From assembly GCF_014066305.1 (NCBI RefSeq), contig NW_023501102.1:124001-188000 (forward strand): DNA of 64,000 nt. Direction: 5' to 3'. The notes under the pieces were generated by a model. That model saw only the letters and a program-made list of their open reading frames with translations. It had not been told where the DNA came from and made no database searches. This document shows, in pieces, positions 12,236-26,238 of the stretch (positions within the stretch are counted from its first letter, which is position 1; each line of letters begins with the position of its first letter). A program made the position numbers and the translations under genes. Source of the stretch: Letharia columbiana (lineage: Eukaryota > Ascomycota > Lecanoromycetes > Lecanorales > Parmeliaceae).

Positions 12236-12770
12236 TAAATAAAGATTTATAAATTAAATTTATAGAGTTAAATTTTTTTAAATAAAATAAGATTTTAGTT
12301 TTAGCTCTAAGTTAAATTAAACTTTAATTACTTATTATATATTTTTAATCTACTTTTATTATTATAAAATTAATTTAATTTATATAATATATAGATATAT
12401 ATATATAAAGAGAGATATATTAAGATTTAATTAGAAAGATATATTAAGTATAAAGAATTAATTTATAATAATTATTTATAAAAAATAGAAAAAGACTATA
12501 TTCTTATAATAAAAAGTAAAATTATTAAAATATTAAAAAGAAATAAAGATAATATATTAATTAATAATATAAATTTTATAATATCTTCTATAATAGTAAA
12601 ATTTTTCGAATAATAAAATAGCTATAGATATCGAATAATTTTAATTTATTTAAATATATATTATTTAATATTTCTTTTATAGAGATTTAATTAGCTATAA
12701 TTATTATAGTAAATTCTTTTCTTATAATATTATTAATATAATAATAATAAGTATTCTAAATTAATATTAT
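12236..12770 (-). mobile_element. Rep2 3' part, inverted, truncated
   Basis: Opens TAAATAAAGATTTATAAATT after an A, the RIP form of the CTCG end. It matches 8109-8590 and 63466-63930 in the same orientation, then loses similarity near 12770. Confidence 0.65.
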
Positions 12771-14190
12771 CTTTATACTATAATAATTAATATTTTATTT
12801 AAATTTTATATATTTTTAAGTTTAAGCGATTAAGAGTCTCACTAATTATAAATAAATAAATTATTATTATTAATTATTAATAATTATTATATTTAGTTTA
12901 TAATATTTAATATATAAATATAAATTTTTTTATAGTAAATAAATAGAATTAAAGTTTATATTAAACTCGTAAAATATTTAATTTAACTTTTCGCTAAGAT
13001 TTTATTAAGATCTATTTTTAATATTATAACTTATATTAAATATTATATTGATTAAATAATAATTTTATTATATTTTTAATAATATAATTATAATCTTTAT
13101 ATAATAATAATTAATCTACTTCTTTTAATAAGAATATATTTTTATATTTTTATTTTTATTTAATTTTTTTGCTATTTATATAAATACTTTATATTTTAAT
13201 TATATTAATTTTATATTTTTTATTTATAATTATTATTTCGACTATAACTAATATTTAAATAATTTTATATCTTTTAAAAATATTTATAAATTATTAAAAT
13301 ACTAGAATCTTTAGTAATTACTTTTTAATATTAAAATATTAAATTTAATCTTTTATATTTATCTTAATTTACTTATTAATTAAAATAAAAGATTTAAAAT
13401 TATTAAAAGACTTTTCTTATTAATAGTATAAAAAATATATTTTTAACTATTTTATAAGTAATAGATAATTAAATAGATATTATAATAATAAATTTATATT
13501 CTATTTACTTATATAGATTTTAATAAAAAATTATTAATTTTAATTAGATTTTACTTAATTATAAAATATTAACTTAATATATTTATCTCTATATTATTAT
13601 TATAATAAATTTTAATAGAAATTTATAAATTATTTTAGATCTTTAAAAATACTCTATTTTTATAGATTAATAATAAAATAAATACTATTTTTATTTTTAT
13701 TTTTATTATTATAAAGTTATTAATAGAAATTTCTCTTTTTTTATTTAATTAATTATATAAAGTTTATAATTATTAATTAAATTAATTAATATTCTATTAA
13801 TTCTATTTATTTTCTATTTTTTTAATTTAATATAGATATTAATATAATACTCTTTTTCTTTATAATTATATTATTTTATATTATTTAAATAAAATTTATT
13901 ATTTTTAAATTTATTTTAAATTTATAATCTTAAATCTATCTATTTTTTAAATTAAAATTATTTTATCTTTCATAATAACTACGATTCGTTATATTTAGAA
14001 TTTTAATTTTTTTAATATTAATTTTTTTATAAAGTAGAAATACTACTTACTTTATATTTTCTAGAAAAACTTTAATTTCTCTTATTATTTTTTAAATATA
14101 TTATAAATATAAGAAGTTTATCTAACTTAGTTAATATAATCTAAATATTAATTAATTAATAACGAAGATTTAAATAAAGATTTATAATTA
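12771..14190. other. Unclassified RIP-degraded DNA
   Basis: About 1.4 kb of extremely AT-rich sequence. No terminal repeats, decodable frame or match to other families was seen. A poly(A) run of about 17 nt closes it near 14219. Confidence 0.45.
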
Positions 14191-15235
14191 AATTATTAAA
14201 ATAAAAAAAAAAAAAAAAAGCTAAGCTATTAAATCTTAAATTTATATATATAATTAATTATAAATTTATTAAATCTACGCTTTTTAAAAATATATCTTAA
14301 ATTAATAAATTAATATTTATAATTATTAAAATCTTTTACTCTACTTTTAATTCTTTAATAACTTTATTTATCTCTATTAAATTTTTTAAATTTCTTTTTT
14401 AAATTATAAATTATAATTTTTAGTTTTTAATATTAAAAAAATTATAAAACTTAATTATATAAATTTTTAAAGATATAGAATTTAAATATTATTTATTAAA
14501 GTTTACTAGTTAAATTTACTCGATAATTAATAATCTTAATTAAAAATTAGATATATATTATTTAATTTTAAAATAACTCTTTTATTATCTATTAAGATTT
14601 TAATATTATTTTTTTAAATTATAGAATATTTTTTAGACTTCTAAATAAAATATAAAATAGTAAATTTAATTTTATAAATATTTTAAGATAAAGAGTTTAA
14701 ATATAACTAATTAAAAGTTTATCTACTTTATTAAAAATATTTTATATAAATTTAAATAAGTAAGTAATAATAATTCTAATAAAATTTAAAATTATTTTAC
14801 TTCGTTCTCGATTTAAATTTATAAATCTCTTTTATTAAAAAATTAAAAAATTATATAATTAATAAAAATTAAATAAAGTAATATAATAAAAAATATAATA
14901 AATAAAAAAATTAAACTATTATTAATTAAATCTAAATTAATAGAAAATTAATTAATTTTTAAAAAACTAATTATAAATATAACTTTCTCTTTTTCTATTA
15001 AAGTTTTTAAATTATTTTTTAAAAATATAAAGCGTAATTTACGCTTTTAAATATAAGTAAATTTTTTAAATTTAATTTTATAACTATTTAAAGATAAAAG
15101 ATTTAAATATTATTTATTAAAAACTTATTTACTTTATTTAGAATATCTTTTAATATAAATTTAAATAATTAAGTAATAATAACTATAATAAATTTTAAAA
15201 CTATTTCACTTTATTTTACGCTTTTTAACGAGATA
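14191..15235 (+). mobile_element. Rep1 fragments in tandem
   Basis: Blocks resembling the middle and 5' part of Rep1 follow one another (about 14220-14560, 14560-14830, 14960-15235). They are recognised by GCTAAGCTATTAAATCTTAAATTTATATATA, TATTAAAATCTTTTACTCTACTT and repeated CTATTAAAGTTTTTAAATT stretches. Ends are not intact, and the order suggests successive insertions or internal duplication. Confidence 0.5.
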
Positions 15236-16370
15236 AAATAAAGTAAGATTTTAAATATTTAATATTACTTAGCTTTAAGTCGAGATTTTAATAAAATAAG
15301 ATAAGATTAAGATAAGATTTTTTTATCGAGATAATAAAGTATTTCTATTATTTTTATTAAGTCTATTAATTAGATTAGCTTAAAATTAATATTTTTATAA
15401 AATTTATTAATTAAATTAGCTTAAAAGTATTATCTTTATAATATTTTTATAATATTCTTTTAAATATAATTTTATATATCTTCTAAATATCTTTTTAAAT
15501 ATCTATATTTTATACTCTAATTTAAATTATAATATTATATTCTATATTCTATTTAGAGATATTTAAAATTTATTAAAACTATTAAAATATATCTTAAAAT
15601 TATAATTCTAGATTAAGATAAAATCGAAATTTTAAGAAAATTTTAAAATTTTAATTTAAAATCTTATCTCTATCTTAATCTCTTTTTAAAATCTTATTAA
15701 GATTTTTTATCTTATTATATAATATACTTTATTCTTAATTTAAATCTATTAATCTCTCTTATTAAAAAATTAAAAAATTAATAAAAATTCTATAAATTAT
15801 AAAAATAAAAATAAAAATAATTAATTTAAAATAATTTTTTTAATTAAATCTAAATTAATTTAAAATTAATTAATTCTTTTAAAAACTTATTATTAATATA
15901 AATTCTCTTTTTTCTATTAAAATATTTTAATTTTCTTTCTTTAATTTATAATTTATAATTTATATTTTTAAGTAATAAGAAAGTAAGCTTTTTAATTAAC
16001 GCTTATAAGCTCTTTAGCTAAAGCGAAATTAATTTAGAAATTATATATTTAAAAGTTAATAAAATTTAAATCTATTTAAATAAAATTTAAGATTTAAAAA
16101 AAAGACTTAATTAATTAATATTTAATATTATAATATTAAAAGTAAGTAATATTTAAAGAAATATATAGCTCTTCGTTTCTTCTATATTCTTTTTTTTTAA
16201 ATAATTTTTTTATTAATAATTATAAAGCGTAATTATCTATTTATTATTTAATTCTTTTTTAATTATTCTAGAATTCTACTAGTATTAAAATCTTAATTTT
16301 ATAAATAAATATTAAATATCTAATTAATTAACTCTCTTTTCGCTACTCTTTTAATTCTTTTATTTTATAA
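15236..16370. repeat. Unclassified AT-rich DNA with an inverted repeat
   Basis: AATAAGATAAGATTAAGATAAG near 15295-15325 reappears inverted near 15655-15690 (CTTATCTCTATCTTAATC), making a ~390-bp inverted-repeat unit of unknown nature. The remainder up to 16370 shows nothing I can name. Confidence 0.4.
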
Positions 16371-17171
16371 TAAATAAATTTATAAATTAAATTTATAATC
16401 TATTTTTTTAATTAGAGCTATCGAGTAAATTTAATAAGTAAACTTTAATAAGCGATATTTAAATATCTTATCTTTAAAGAATTATAAGATTAAATTTTAA
16501 GATCTTTCTATTTTTAAAAAGCGTAAACTACGATCTATAATTTAAAAAAAAAAATTATTAATAATATAGAATATTAGAAATAGAACGTATATCATATATT
16601 TTAAAGAGATTTAAAAAAAAACTATTAAATTTTAATAGAAGATAATAAAGTTATTAAATAATTAAAAGTAGAAAGAGATTTTAATAGTTATAACCTAATT
16701 TATTTATATTTAAAAAGCGTAAATCTATATTTAATTTAAAAAAAATTATTAATAATATAAATATTAGAATTAGAACGTATATTAAATATATTTAAAGAGA
16801 TTTTAAAAAAATAAATTATTAAATTTTAATAGAAAATAGTAAAGATATTAAAAAAATTAAAAGTAAAAAAAGAGATTTTAATAGTTATAAACGCTAATTT
16901 ATTTATATTTAAAAAGCGTAAATTTTTTTTGAAAAAAAAATTATTAATAATACGAATATTAGAACTAGAACGTATATTAAGTATAATTAGAGAGATTTTA
17001 AAAAAAGAAAATTATTAATAATACGAATATGAAATATTAGAATTCAAATATACATTAAGTACGTTTAAAGAGATTTCGAAAAATACGAATACGAAATATT
17101 AGTATTTGAATATATATTAAGTACGTTTAAAGAGACGAAAAAATACGAATATAAAATTTTAAAACTCAAAC

Positions 17172-18205
<1,034 letters not shown>

Positions 18206-18955
18206 TAAACGTATATTAACTACGTTTAAAGAGATTTCGAAAAATAAAATTATTGAATTTTAATAGAAGATAATAAAGTTATTAATAGATTAAGAGTAGA
18301 GAAAGAGATTTTAATAATTATAAATATTAATTTATCTATATCTAAAGAGCGTAAATTATAATCTATAATTTAAGAAAAATTATTAATAATATAAATATTA
18401 GAACTAGAATATATATTAAATATATTTAAAGAGATTTCGAGAAAAAAAAAGATTATTAATAATATAAATATTAGAATTAAAATATATATTAAGTACGTTT
18501 AAAAAGATTTAAAAAAAAATTATTAAAATTTAATAGAAGATAGTAAAGTTATTAAATTATTAAAAGTAAAGAAATAGATTTTAATAGTTAGAAATATTAT
18601 TTATTTATTTATAATATCTAATTAAAAAGCGTAGCGAACTTAAATTTATAATTAATTATATATATAAAGTTAACATTTTTTAATTTAATTTTATTTTATT
18701 TTATATTATATATTAATAAGAAGATTATTTATAATTTATTAAAGATTTTAATATATCTTAATTATTAGAGTATATATTTATTCTATAAATAAAATCGTTA
18801 TATAATTTATAAGATAAGAGAATAATATATAATATACGGAGGTTACCATCGAAAGTTCTAAACATACGCTAAAACTCTTAATATTCTTAGTAAATATCTT
18901 AAATATCTTAAATATTAATGCTTTACATAGTAGCGACATTAATGCTATATATATA

Positions 18956-19761
18956 CGAAGGTCGATACTAAAAGTCCTAGACAGCGCTAAAATACTTGGC
19001 ACTCTTGGCATTCTTAGTACTTTCTATATAGTTACATTTATTTAATAATAATACTTTATATAGTTACGTATATACTTATTAGCTCGCTCGGCGAAGTCGT
19101 ATAATCGTATATCACCTCCTCTACGATCTTTTCTATACTTATTATTATCTTTAAGATATATTATCTTCGTAATATATCTCGATATTTACTCTATTTACTT
19201 CTAAATTCTCTTTTAAATAAGCTTATAATTTTAATAATATAGTTATTATCTTTCGACTTTCTTATAAATTCTTAATATATCTTTTCGAGTAGTATAACGT
19301 TTTATTTATAATTATAATTAATAAAACTTAGTAAATACTTAAATTCGAGTTTTATTATTATAATTAATACTTTAAATATTAAATATATTAATAAAATATA
19401 ATTAAAATAGAGAATAAGAAGAAGATTTCTATTTATTATACTATATAAATAAGACTTATATATTAAAAGTCTTTATACTCTTTCTCTATTTCTTTATACT
19501 ATAATTAATACTTTAATATTATTACTATTATTACTATTATATATTCTATTAATATCGCTATTATATATATACTTCGCAAATTTTTATACTTCGTATATAT
19601 ATACTTTATATATATACACTACGTCGCTATTATATAGAGCACTAATACTTATTAAAATAAAGAATAATAATGCTATTCATTAAATTTGAAAGTATGTCAA
19701 GCACTTAGCCCTATCTAAATCCTTATCTTAGCATATCTAGAACTTTTAATATCGACCTCCG
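18956..19761. mobile_element. Nested TIR element (~806 bp), relative of its host transposon
   Basis: The left end CGAAGGTCGATACTAAAAGT and the inverted right end CGGAGGTCGATATTAAAAGT match for about 27 bp with transition differences only. TA borders both ends (18954-18955 and 19762-19763). The TIR resembles that of the surrounding element (CGGAGGTTACCATCGAAAG), so it is probably a non-autonomous relative that jumped into it. The interior, 19030-19660, is RIP-degraded with no readable frame. Both ends retain CpA (AGACAGC, TTGGCACTCTTGGCATTC, ATGTCAAGCACTTAG). Confidence 0.7.
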
Positions 19762-19993
19762 TAGAGTATATGCATATAAAGTACATAGTAGCGATATTAC
19801 TGCATATATACGAGGTATATAATTACGATATTACTGTGAATAGTAGCAATAACAGCGTAATACTATACATACTTACGCTAACAAGGGCATTATAAGAAAT
19901 AGAGAATAGAGGGAGAATATGAAGCTTTCCAGTAGATATTTAGTGTGCATCCAGTGCAGTAAGTGAACATCTTTCTACTACTCTCCAATTATA

Positions 19994-21370
19994 ATGTCTA
20001 ATACTTAGAGTATCAATCATAACGACGGAACTAGACTACAGGTATTCGCTTTAGTCGAAGCTAGAATTATAAATAAAATCGTTACTATAATTATTAAAAT
20101 ATCTTATTATATAATTAAACGTCTTTAGAATTAAGCCCGTATTAGAGGATATAATCTTAATAAATCTAAAAAATTAAAGTTATTATATATTATCGATATC
20201 TCTAGATCTAGACGATTTATCGTTATTCTATTTAAACTTAAAAGTACTATTCTTATCGCTATATAAAAGAATCGCTATAGTTATAAAAAGACTTTATTTA
20301 TAATAACCGCGGAATAAGAAATCTTATTAATAATAGTTCTATAAGTACTTAGACGTAATAACTTTCGATTATATAAAATTATTAAAAAACCATCTTTTAT
20401 GAAGATTATAATAAAAGCTTAATATTAATTCGCTTTACGATATAAGGATTAGATTATAAAAGACTAGAAAAGAGTAATCTAAATCGATAAAACGAGTATA
20501 ATTTTAAATTCTCGATAAGGGAAAGTACGTATCTAGCGTTAATCTAGTAAAATCTTTACTAAGTTTATTATACGACGTCGTTTTATAGAGGCTATAGAGT
20601 TTATATTTTAAGGGTATTTTTTTTATAATAAAAAAGGTTTATATTATATTTAGAAGTCTAAAACTATTATCGAAAAGAAGGAATATATCGAGAAATTAGC
20701 TAAAATTAATAAGGCTTTAAAGCCTAAGTATAAAATAGCTTAAGAACTTAAGATTAATATATAATATATAAGACTTCGTAACCTTTCTAATAAGAAGTCT
20801 ATATAAAAATTTATTATAAAGATTAGAAAAGTTATTATTAAAGAAAAGAAAAGGAGAATTAATTAATATCGCTATTAGAAGAAGATATATATCTCTAACT
20901 TTCTTATATACCTTTTATTAATTAGATATAAATTCTTATTTTAAAACTTATAAAATTTACTTAGAAGTGTAAACGTAAGCGACTTAATATAGAGATTATA
21001 AAGAATAAGACTTTAATATACATATTTAAATATTAGAAAGCGATTTATATATTATTTAATATTATTCGAATAATTTAATATAATAACTCTTCGAATTTTA
21101 ATATAATTAAGCTATACTAAATCTAAATAAAGCGATATATAATTTAAAACGATATATTTAAGACTTAAAAGAAGGTCGAAAAGCGATAGACTTATTATTA
21201 AAAGTATAAATTATTATAAAAGAGAATTTAAAAGTAAATAAAGCGTATATCTAGATATATTATCGAAGTTATTTATTTATAAGACGATAATAAGTATTAA
21301 AAGAGTTATAAAGAAGAGGATAAGCGGCTCTATAATTTAGCTAATCGAGTAAATTAGTATATATATAATT
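19994..21370 (+). pseudogene. Tc1/mariner-type transposase remnant
   Basis: It would have encoded the DDE transposase that cuts and reinserts the element at TA sites. From the ATG at 19994 one frame reads through with stops only as TAA/TAG. Legible motifs in order are GYN-x-NKSKKLK and the mutated DAPRSGRP-type segment (about 20140-20215) of the N-terminal DNA-binding part; WTDETS (mutated to IDKTS), with the first catalytic Asp codon at 20486; GKVRIW; GCFSYDKKGPYH; and EKKEYIEKLAKINKALKP. A later frame carries NSPNFNMIEP (codon for the last acidic residue at 21109, mutated to AAG) and ISRHIIEVIYL. The frame change between about 20900 and 21060 shows at least one indel. The middle catalytic Asp cannot be placed. 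The C-terminal end is uncertain. Confidence 0.8.
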
Positions 21371-21488
21371 ATATAAAATATTATATATAGATTATAAAGC
21401 TATTTAAGAAATTTATTAAAATGCTAGAAATATTAAGAATATTAAGAGTTTTAGCGTATATTTAGAACTTTCGATAATAATCTTCGTA

Positions 21489-24400
21489 AGATTTAGAGAA
21501 TTATTTTTAATAAAAAAATTAAATTAGATAAATATTAGAAGTAGTAAAAATAATTTTAAAATTTTAAAAAAGCTTAATATTATTTAAAAAGCGAGATTAT
21601 AACTTCTATTTATAATAAAAATACGAATTATTAAAATAAATTTTAATCTTTATTTATATTAAAATATATCGTTATAATAATATAAATATTAAGCTTCTTT
21701 TATATTATCTTTTATCTTAAATTTTATAAATTTTTATTTAATATATAATTAAAAAGCTATAAAGATATAATTAATATTAATCTTTAAAAATATAAATAAT
21801 TAATAAAGTAAAATAGTAAATTAATTATATTAATTCAAAGTAATTTAATAATATATCTTCGCTAAAATAAAGAAATATATAAATAATATAATATTATAAT
21901 AATAATTATATTTAAAAAATTATTAAAAAATTATTTTAAGCGAAGCGTTAAATATAGATAGAGCTTTTTAACTAGTTTTTAAAATTATAGACTACTATAT
22001 TAAAGATAAATAAAATAAGTATAATAGTTAAAATATTAATAAAATAAATTTATAAATAAATAAAATAAATAAAATATTTAAAAATATTTAAAAATTATAT
22101 TAAAATTATTAATATAAACTTTCGCTACTATATTAATAAGACTATTATAAAAACTATATTTAAAAATTATAAAGTTTTTTATATTTAATAAAGCTAGAGA
22201 GAAAATAATTCGATTTATAAATAATTAAATAAAGAGATTTTTTAATTTTAGAGAATATATTTAATTTAGAAATATTTAAAATATCTTAATAATTAAATAA
22301 AAGATTTTATCGATCTCTATCTCTTTTATAAGCGAGTTACTTAATAATATTAATAATAAATAAAAGAAGAAAAGAAGATAAGATTATTAATATTAGATTA
22401 TTTATATTAAAACTCTTTTAAATTTATTAAAATAGATTATAATTAAGATTAAAATATAAATAAAAATTAATTATTAGTAAAAATAAAGTTATTAATACTT
22501 TATTAGAGCTTACTTTAATATTATTAAATAAGCTCTCTTTTTCTTATTTAAAATTACTAAAAGAAGATATAAAAGTTAGCTCTAAAATAAGTCAAAATTA
22601 AAGTATTAATTTTTATTAAATAATATAAATAGTAGAGATTATATAATAAATAATTTTTTTATATTATTATTTAATAAATAATTATTATTAGAGTTATTAT
22701 TACTTTTTAATATATTACTTTTTTTTTATAATTTAAATCTAATCTGCTTAATAAGATCTTAAAATTAGATATCAAACTTTAATTCTCTTTATTTTTAAAT
22801 ATATTTGTTTAAAGCGTATTTATTTAAAAGAACTATATCGACTAGTAATATTACTAATATATTATATTCTTTACTTTTAAATCGATAATTTTTAATAAAA
22901 ATTATTAAATTTATATTAAATTTATATTACTAGATTAATTTAATAATATAATTTAAAAAAATAATTTAGTAAAAAAGAAAAATTTAATAGATTAATTATA
23001 TAGAATAATACTTAGCGTTATCGATTATTTATAAATTAAATTACTATATTATATTATAAAATAGTAATTTAATATATAATTATCTAATTAAATTTTTATA
23101 TTATAAAGTCTAAAAAATCTTATCTCTAATTTACGTTAATAGATTTTTAAATTAAAAAAGATTTTCTTTGAGATATAATCTCTTAAAATTTAAAGTTTAT
23201 TTATTAGATAATTACGTATAATATCTTTTAAAATAATTTACTTTCTTATCTTATTAAATAAAATTATAAGACTATAAAATTATTTTCGCTTTAAATTATT
23301 TTATTAAATTATATTACTAAATCTATTTTATTAAAATAATTATTAAATTCTTAATTATATCTATTTATTAATAAGAATATTAAAAGTTTTATTAGAGAAA
23401 GTATAACTACGATTAAATCTTCGTATAAAATAATTATTTTTTAATATTATAATAATTATTAAATAGCGATTATCATTAATTTAAAATAAGTTTATATTAA
23501 ATAATATAATTTTTTTAAAATTAATATCACGCGTTATAGAGAAGAAGTTAAAATAATATTATATATGTTAATAATCTTTTTAAATAAATAAGAGTAGGGC
23601 TATATAATTTTAAAGTAATTTTTTTAATATAATAATAAAGATAACTAAATTAATAAATTTAAATTTAATATTTATATTCTAATATAACTTATAATACTTA
23701 TCTCTATTTATTTTATAATATTTATATATATTATAAATAATAGCTTTTAATAATATATTATTTGATATATTATTAGAGAGTTAAAAAGTTTAAAATTAAA
23801 AGAAGATTTTATAAAGATAAGTTCTTTATTTATATATATAGCTATATTTCTATATTTTAAAAATTTATTTTATAAAGAATTATTAAAGAAAGAAGCGCTT
23901 TATATTAAGTTAATATATTTATATTTAAATTATAAATTTAAAAATTATTATTAAAAATAATTAATAATTAAGATTAAGATATAATTTATAGAAAATATTA
24001 AATATTATAAATCGAATTAAAAGAACTATATATTCCTTTATAAATAATTATCTTTCTTATTATAAAATCTATTTATAATTATTTTTCTCTTTATATAACT
24101 TATTTATTAAAATTTAATCGAAGTAGATATTTAGATTATTAGATAAATATAAATACGTATAATTATATATTAAAATCTATTTTATTTTATATTATAAATC
24201 TTAAAAGCGATAAAATATTTAATATAAATTATAAATATAAATATAAGTATTTTATTTATTATAGAATATTTTAAATAGAAATAAATAGTAAATATTATTA
24301 GATATATATTATAAAAAATAATTTATAATCTTATATTTAACTTATATTTAAGTATATCTAATATTATAATAATAATAATCTCTATAATTATTATAACTCG

Positions 24401-24570
24401 AAGTTAATTTATTTAAAGATAAATAAGTAAATATAATAAAGCGTATTTTATATTAGATATTTAGAAATATATAATTAATAATTAAAAATATATAATATTT
24501 AATATAGAATTTAAGTAATTTTCGAGATATTATCTTAAAAGATATAAGATATCTCTAATATTACTCGATA
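21489..24570. other. Unclassified RIP-degraded DNA
   Basis: About 3 kb with almost no CpA/TpG. I found no terminal repeats, target duplication or domain even when allowing RIP reversal. A slightly GC-richer patch lies near 23525-23600 (ATCACGCGTTATAGAG). Confidence 0.4.
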
Positions 24571-25600
24571 TTTTATATATAAATTATTATATTTTAAAAG
24601 TATCTTATATAAAATAGATTAGTTTTATTATAGAATTTTAAGAATTATAAAATTCTATAAATAGATTATAAAGATTTAAATTTTTAAAGAAAAAAAGTAA
24701 AAGTTATAAAATTCTAAGTTTAAATTTTTTATATCTTTTTAATTATTATATATAATATAAATAATATTATTAAATCTATCTAAGAATATTTTTTTAAAAA
24801 AAAAGAGAGATAAATATAAGATAAATAATAATTATCGAAATTATTAAAGAATTAGAACTAGTTTTAAAAAGAATTAAAAGATTATAATCTAAAAATAAAA
24901 GTAGAAAAAAAGACGTTAATAAGTAAGAAAATCTTTTTTTAAAATTTAAATCTATTAAAATTTATAAAAATTATTATATCGAGAATAATATTATATCGAA
25001 TATAAAATAAGTTATTAATTATATTATTAATATCGATAAATTAAACGCTAAATCGATCTTATTTAAAAATAATATTTTAATTATTATAAAATTTTTATAA
25101 TTCTATCGAATTTCTAAAAAATTTATATTATAAATCTTAATTCACTATATAATAAAGTAAAAAATATTAATAAGATTTTGAGATATATCTCGCTATTTTA
25201 ACTAGTTCTTAATATTTAAAAATAATTTTCTATCAAATTTTAATATTATATATTAAGAATAATAATAAAATTCCAGTATATAATATAATATTATAGTTTA
25301 AATTAAAGTATAAGATATAGATATCTAGAAATATAATAAGATATATTAGATTAGATTTAAAGAGATATTATAAAAGCGCTATAAAAAAGTTATAAAAATA
25401 TTATAAGAGTAATAAATTCAAGCTAATATAATTAAACGCTTAATAAAAATAATAGAATATCTTTATTATTTAATAAAAAAGAATCTTAACTATACTTCGT
25501 TGAAATCTTATCTTAAAGTAAGATAATATTAAGTATTTAAAACTTTATCTTATCTCGCTTTATTATATAGCGTATTTAGATATTAAAAATTAATTTAAAT
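24571..25600 (+). repeat. Dispersed repeat R3 and adjoining shared segment
   Basis: Positions 24575-24745 match R3 at 3385-3560 and, inverted, 40505-40700. Positions about 25215-25500 match the interior of the TIR element at 41699-42850 (about 41800-42060), including TATATTAAGAA, GATATAGATATCTAGAAA and AATATTATAAGAGTAAT. The two families may belong to one longer element whose ends I could not define. Confidence 0.45.
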
Positions 25601-25721
25601 TTTAAAAATTAAATCTTAATTTAAAAGAATAGTTAATTAGAAGTTTTTTATTATATAAGATATTTATTATTTAAAAAGATAAGAATAATAAGAGATTTTT
25701 ATAATTTAAAATAATCATTAA

Positions 25722-26238
25722 TTAATATATATAAAAGAATAAGATAAAGTTAATTTAAAAAAATTAAATTTATATATATAATTAATTATAAGTTTAATAT
25801 TATTATACTCTTTAATTATATCGACTAAGTTAGTTTACTAGCTCTTTCGAGATCTCTTATTAGAAAATAGATATAAGTTATTTATTAATAGAATAAGTTT
25901 TATATTTCTATTAAATTTTTAATTTTTTTTAAATTATAATATATATTTTACGCTTTTTAATAATTTAAATATTTTAAAATTAAATCTTATAATTATTAAT
26001 AAATAAAAAATTTAAAGTTCTTTTATTAAAGTTTACTTAATAGCCTTAATTAAAAAATAGATATATACTAAATTATTTTAAAAATATTTTTTATTTTTTA
26101 TAATTTCTTTTAAGAGATTATAGAATATAATTAACGCTTTTAAATAAAAAAAGAATTATTGAATTTAATCTTATAAATATTTAAAGATAAGAAATTTAAA
26201 TATCGCGTATTAAAGATTTATTAATTTTATTAAGAATA
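25722..26238 (+). mobile_element. Rep1 copy, 3' end lost
   Basis: Starts TTAATATATATAAAAG after an A and follows Rep1, with the middle part partly duplicated. It stops where the 5' end of the next element begins at 26239. Confidence 0.6.

Larger units (their letters stand above)
18837..21486 (+). mobile_element. RIP-dead Tc1/mariner-type transposon with 54-bp TIRs
   Basis: The left end CGGAGGTTACCATCGAAAG... (18837-18890) and the reverse complement of the right end (21433-21486, CGAAGATTATTATCGAAAG...) match over about 54 bp, with only transition differences. TA flanks both sides (18835-18836 and 21487-21488), the expected Tc1/mariner target duplication. Removing the nested element at 18956-19761 and its extra TA leaves about 1.84 kb, the usual size of fungal Tc1-like elements. 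The left part upstream of the transposase (19764-19990) keeps more CpA/TpG than the rest. Confidence 0.82.

Noticed and set aside
18778..19011. 77-codon minus-strand open frame
   Set aside because: It spans the left TIR of the Tc1 element and the left end of the nested element, and shows no domain.
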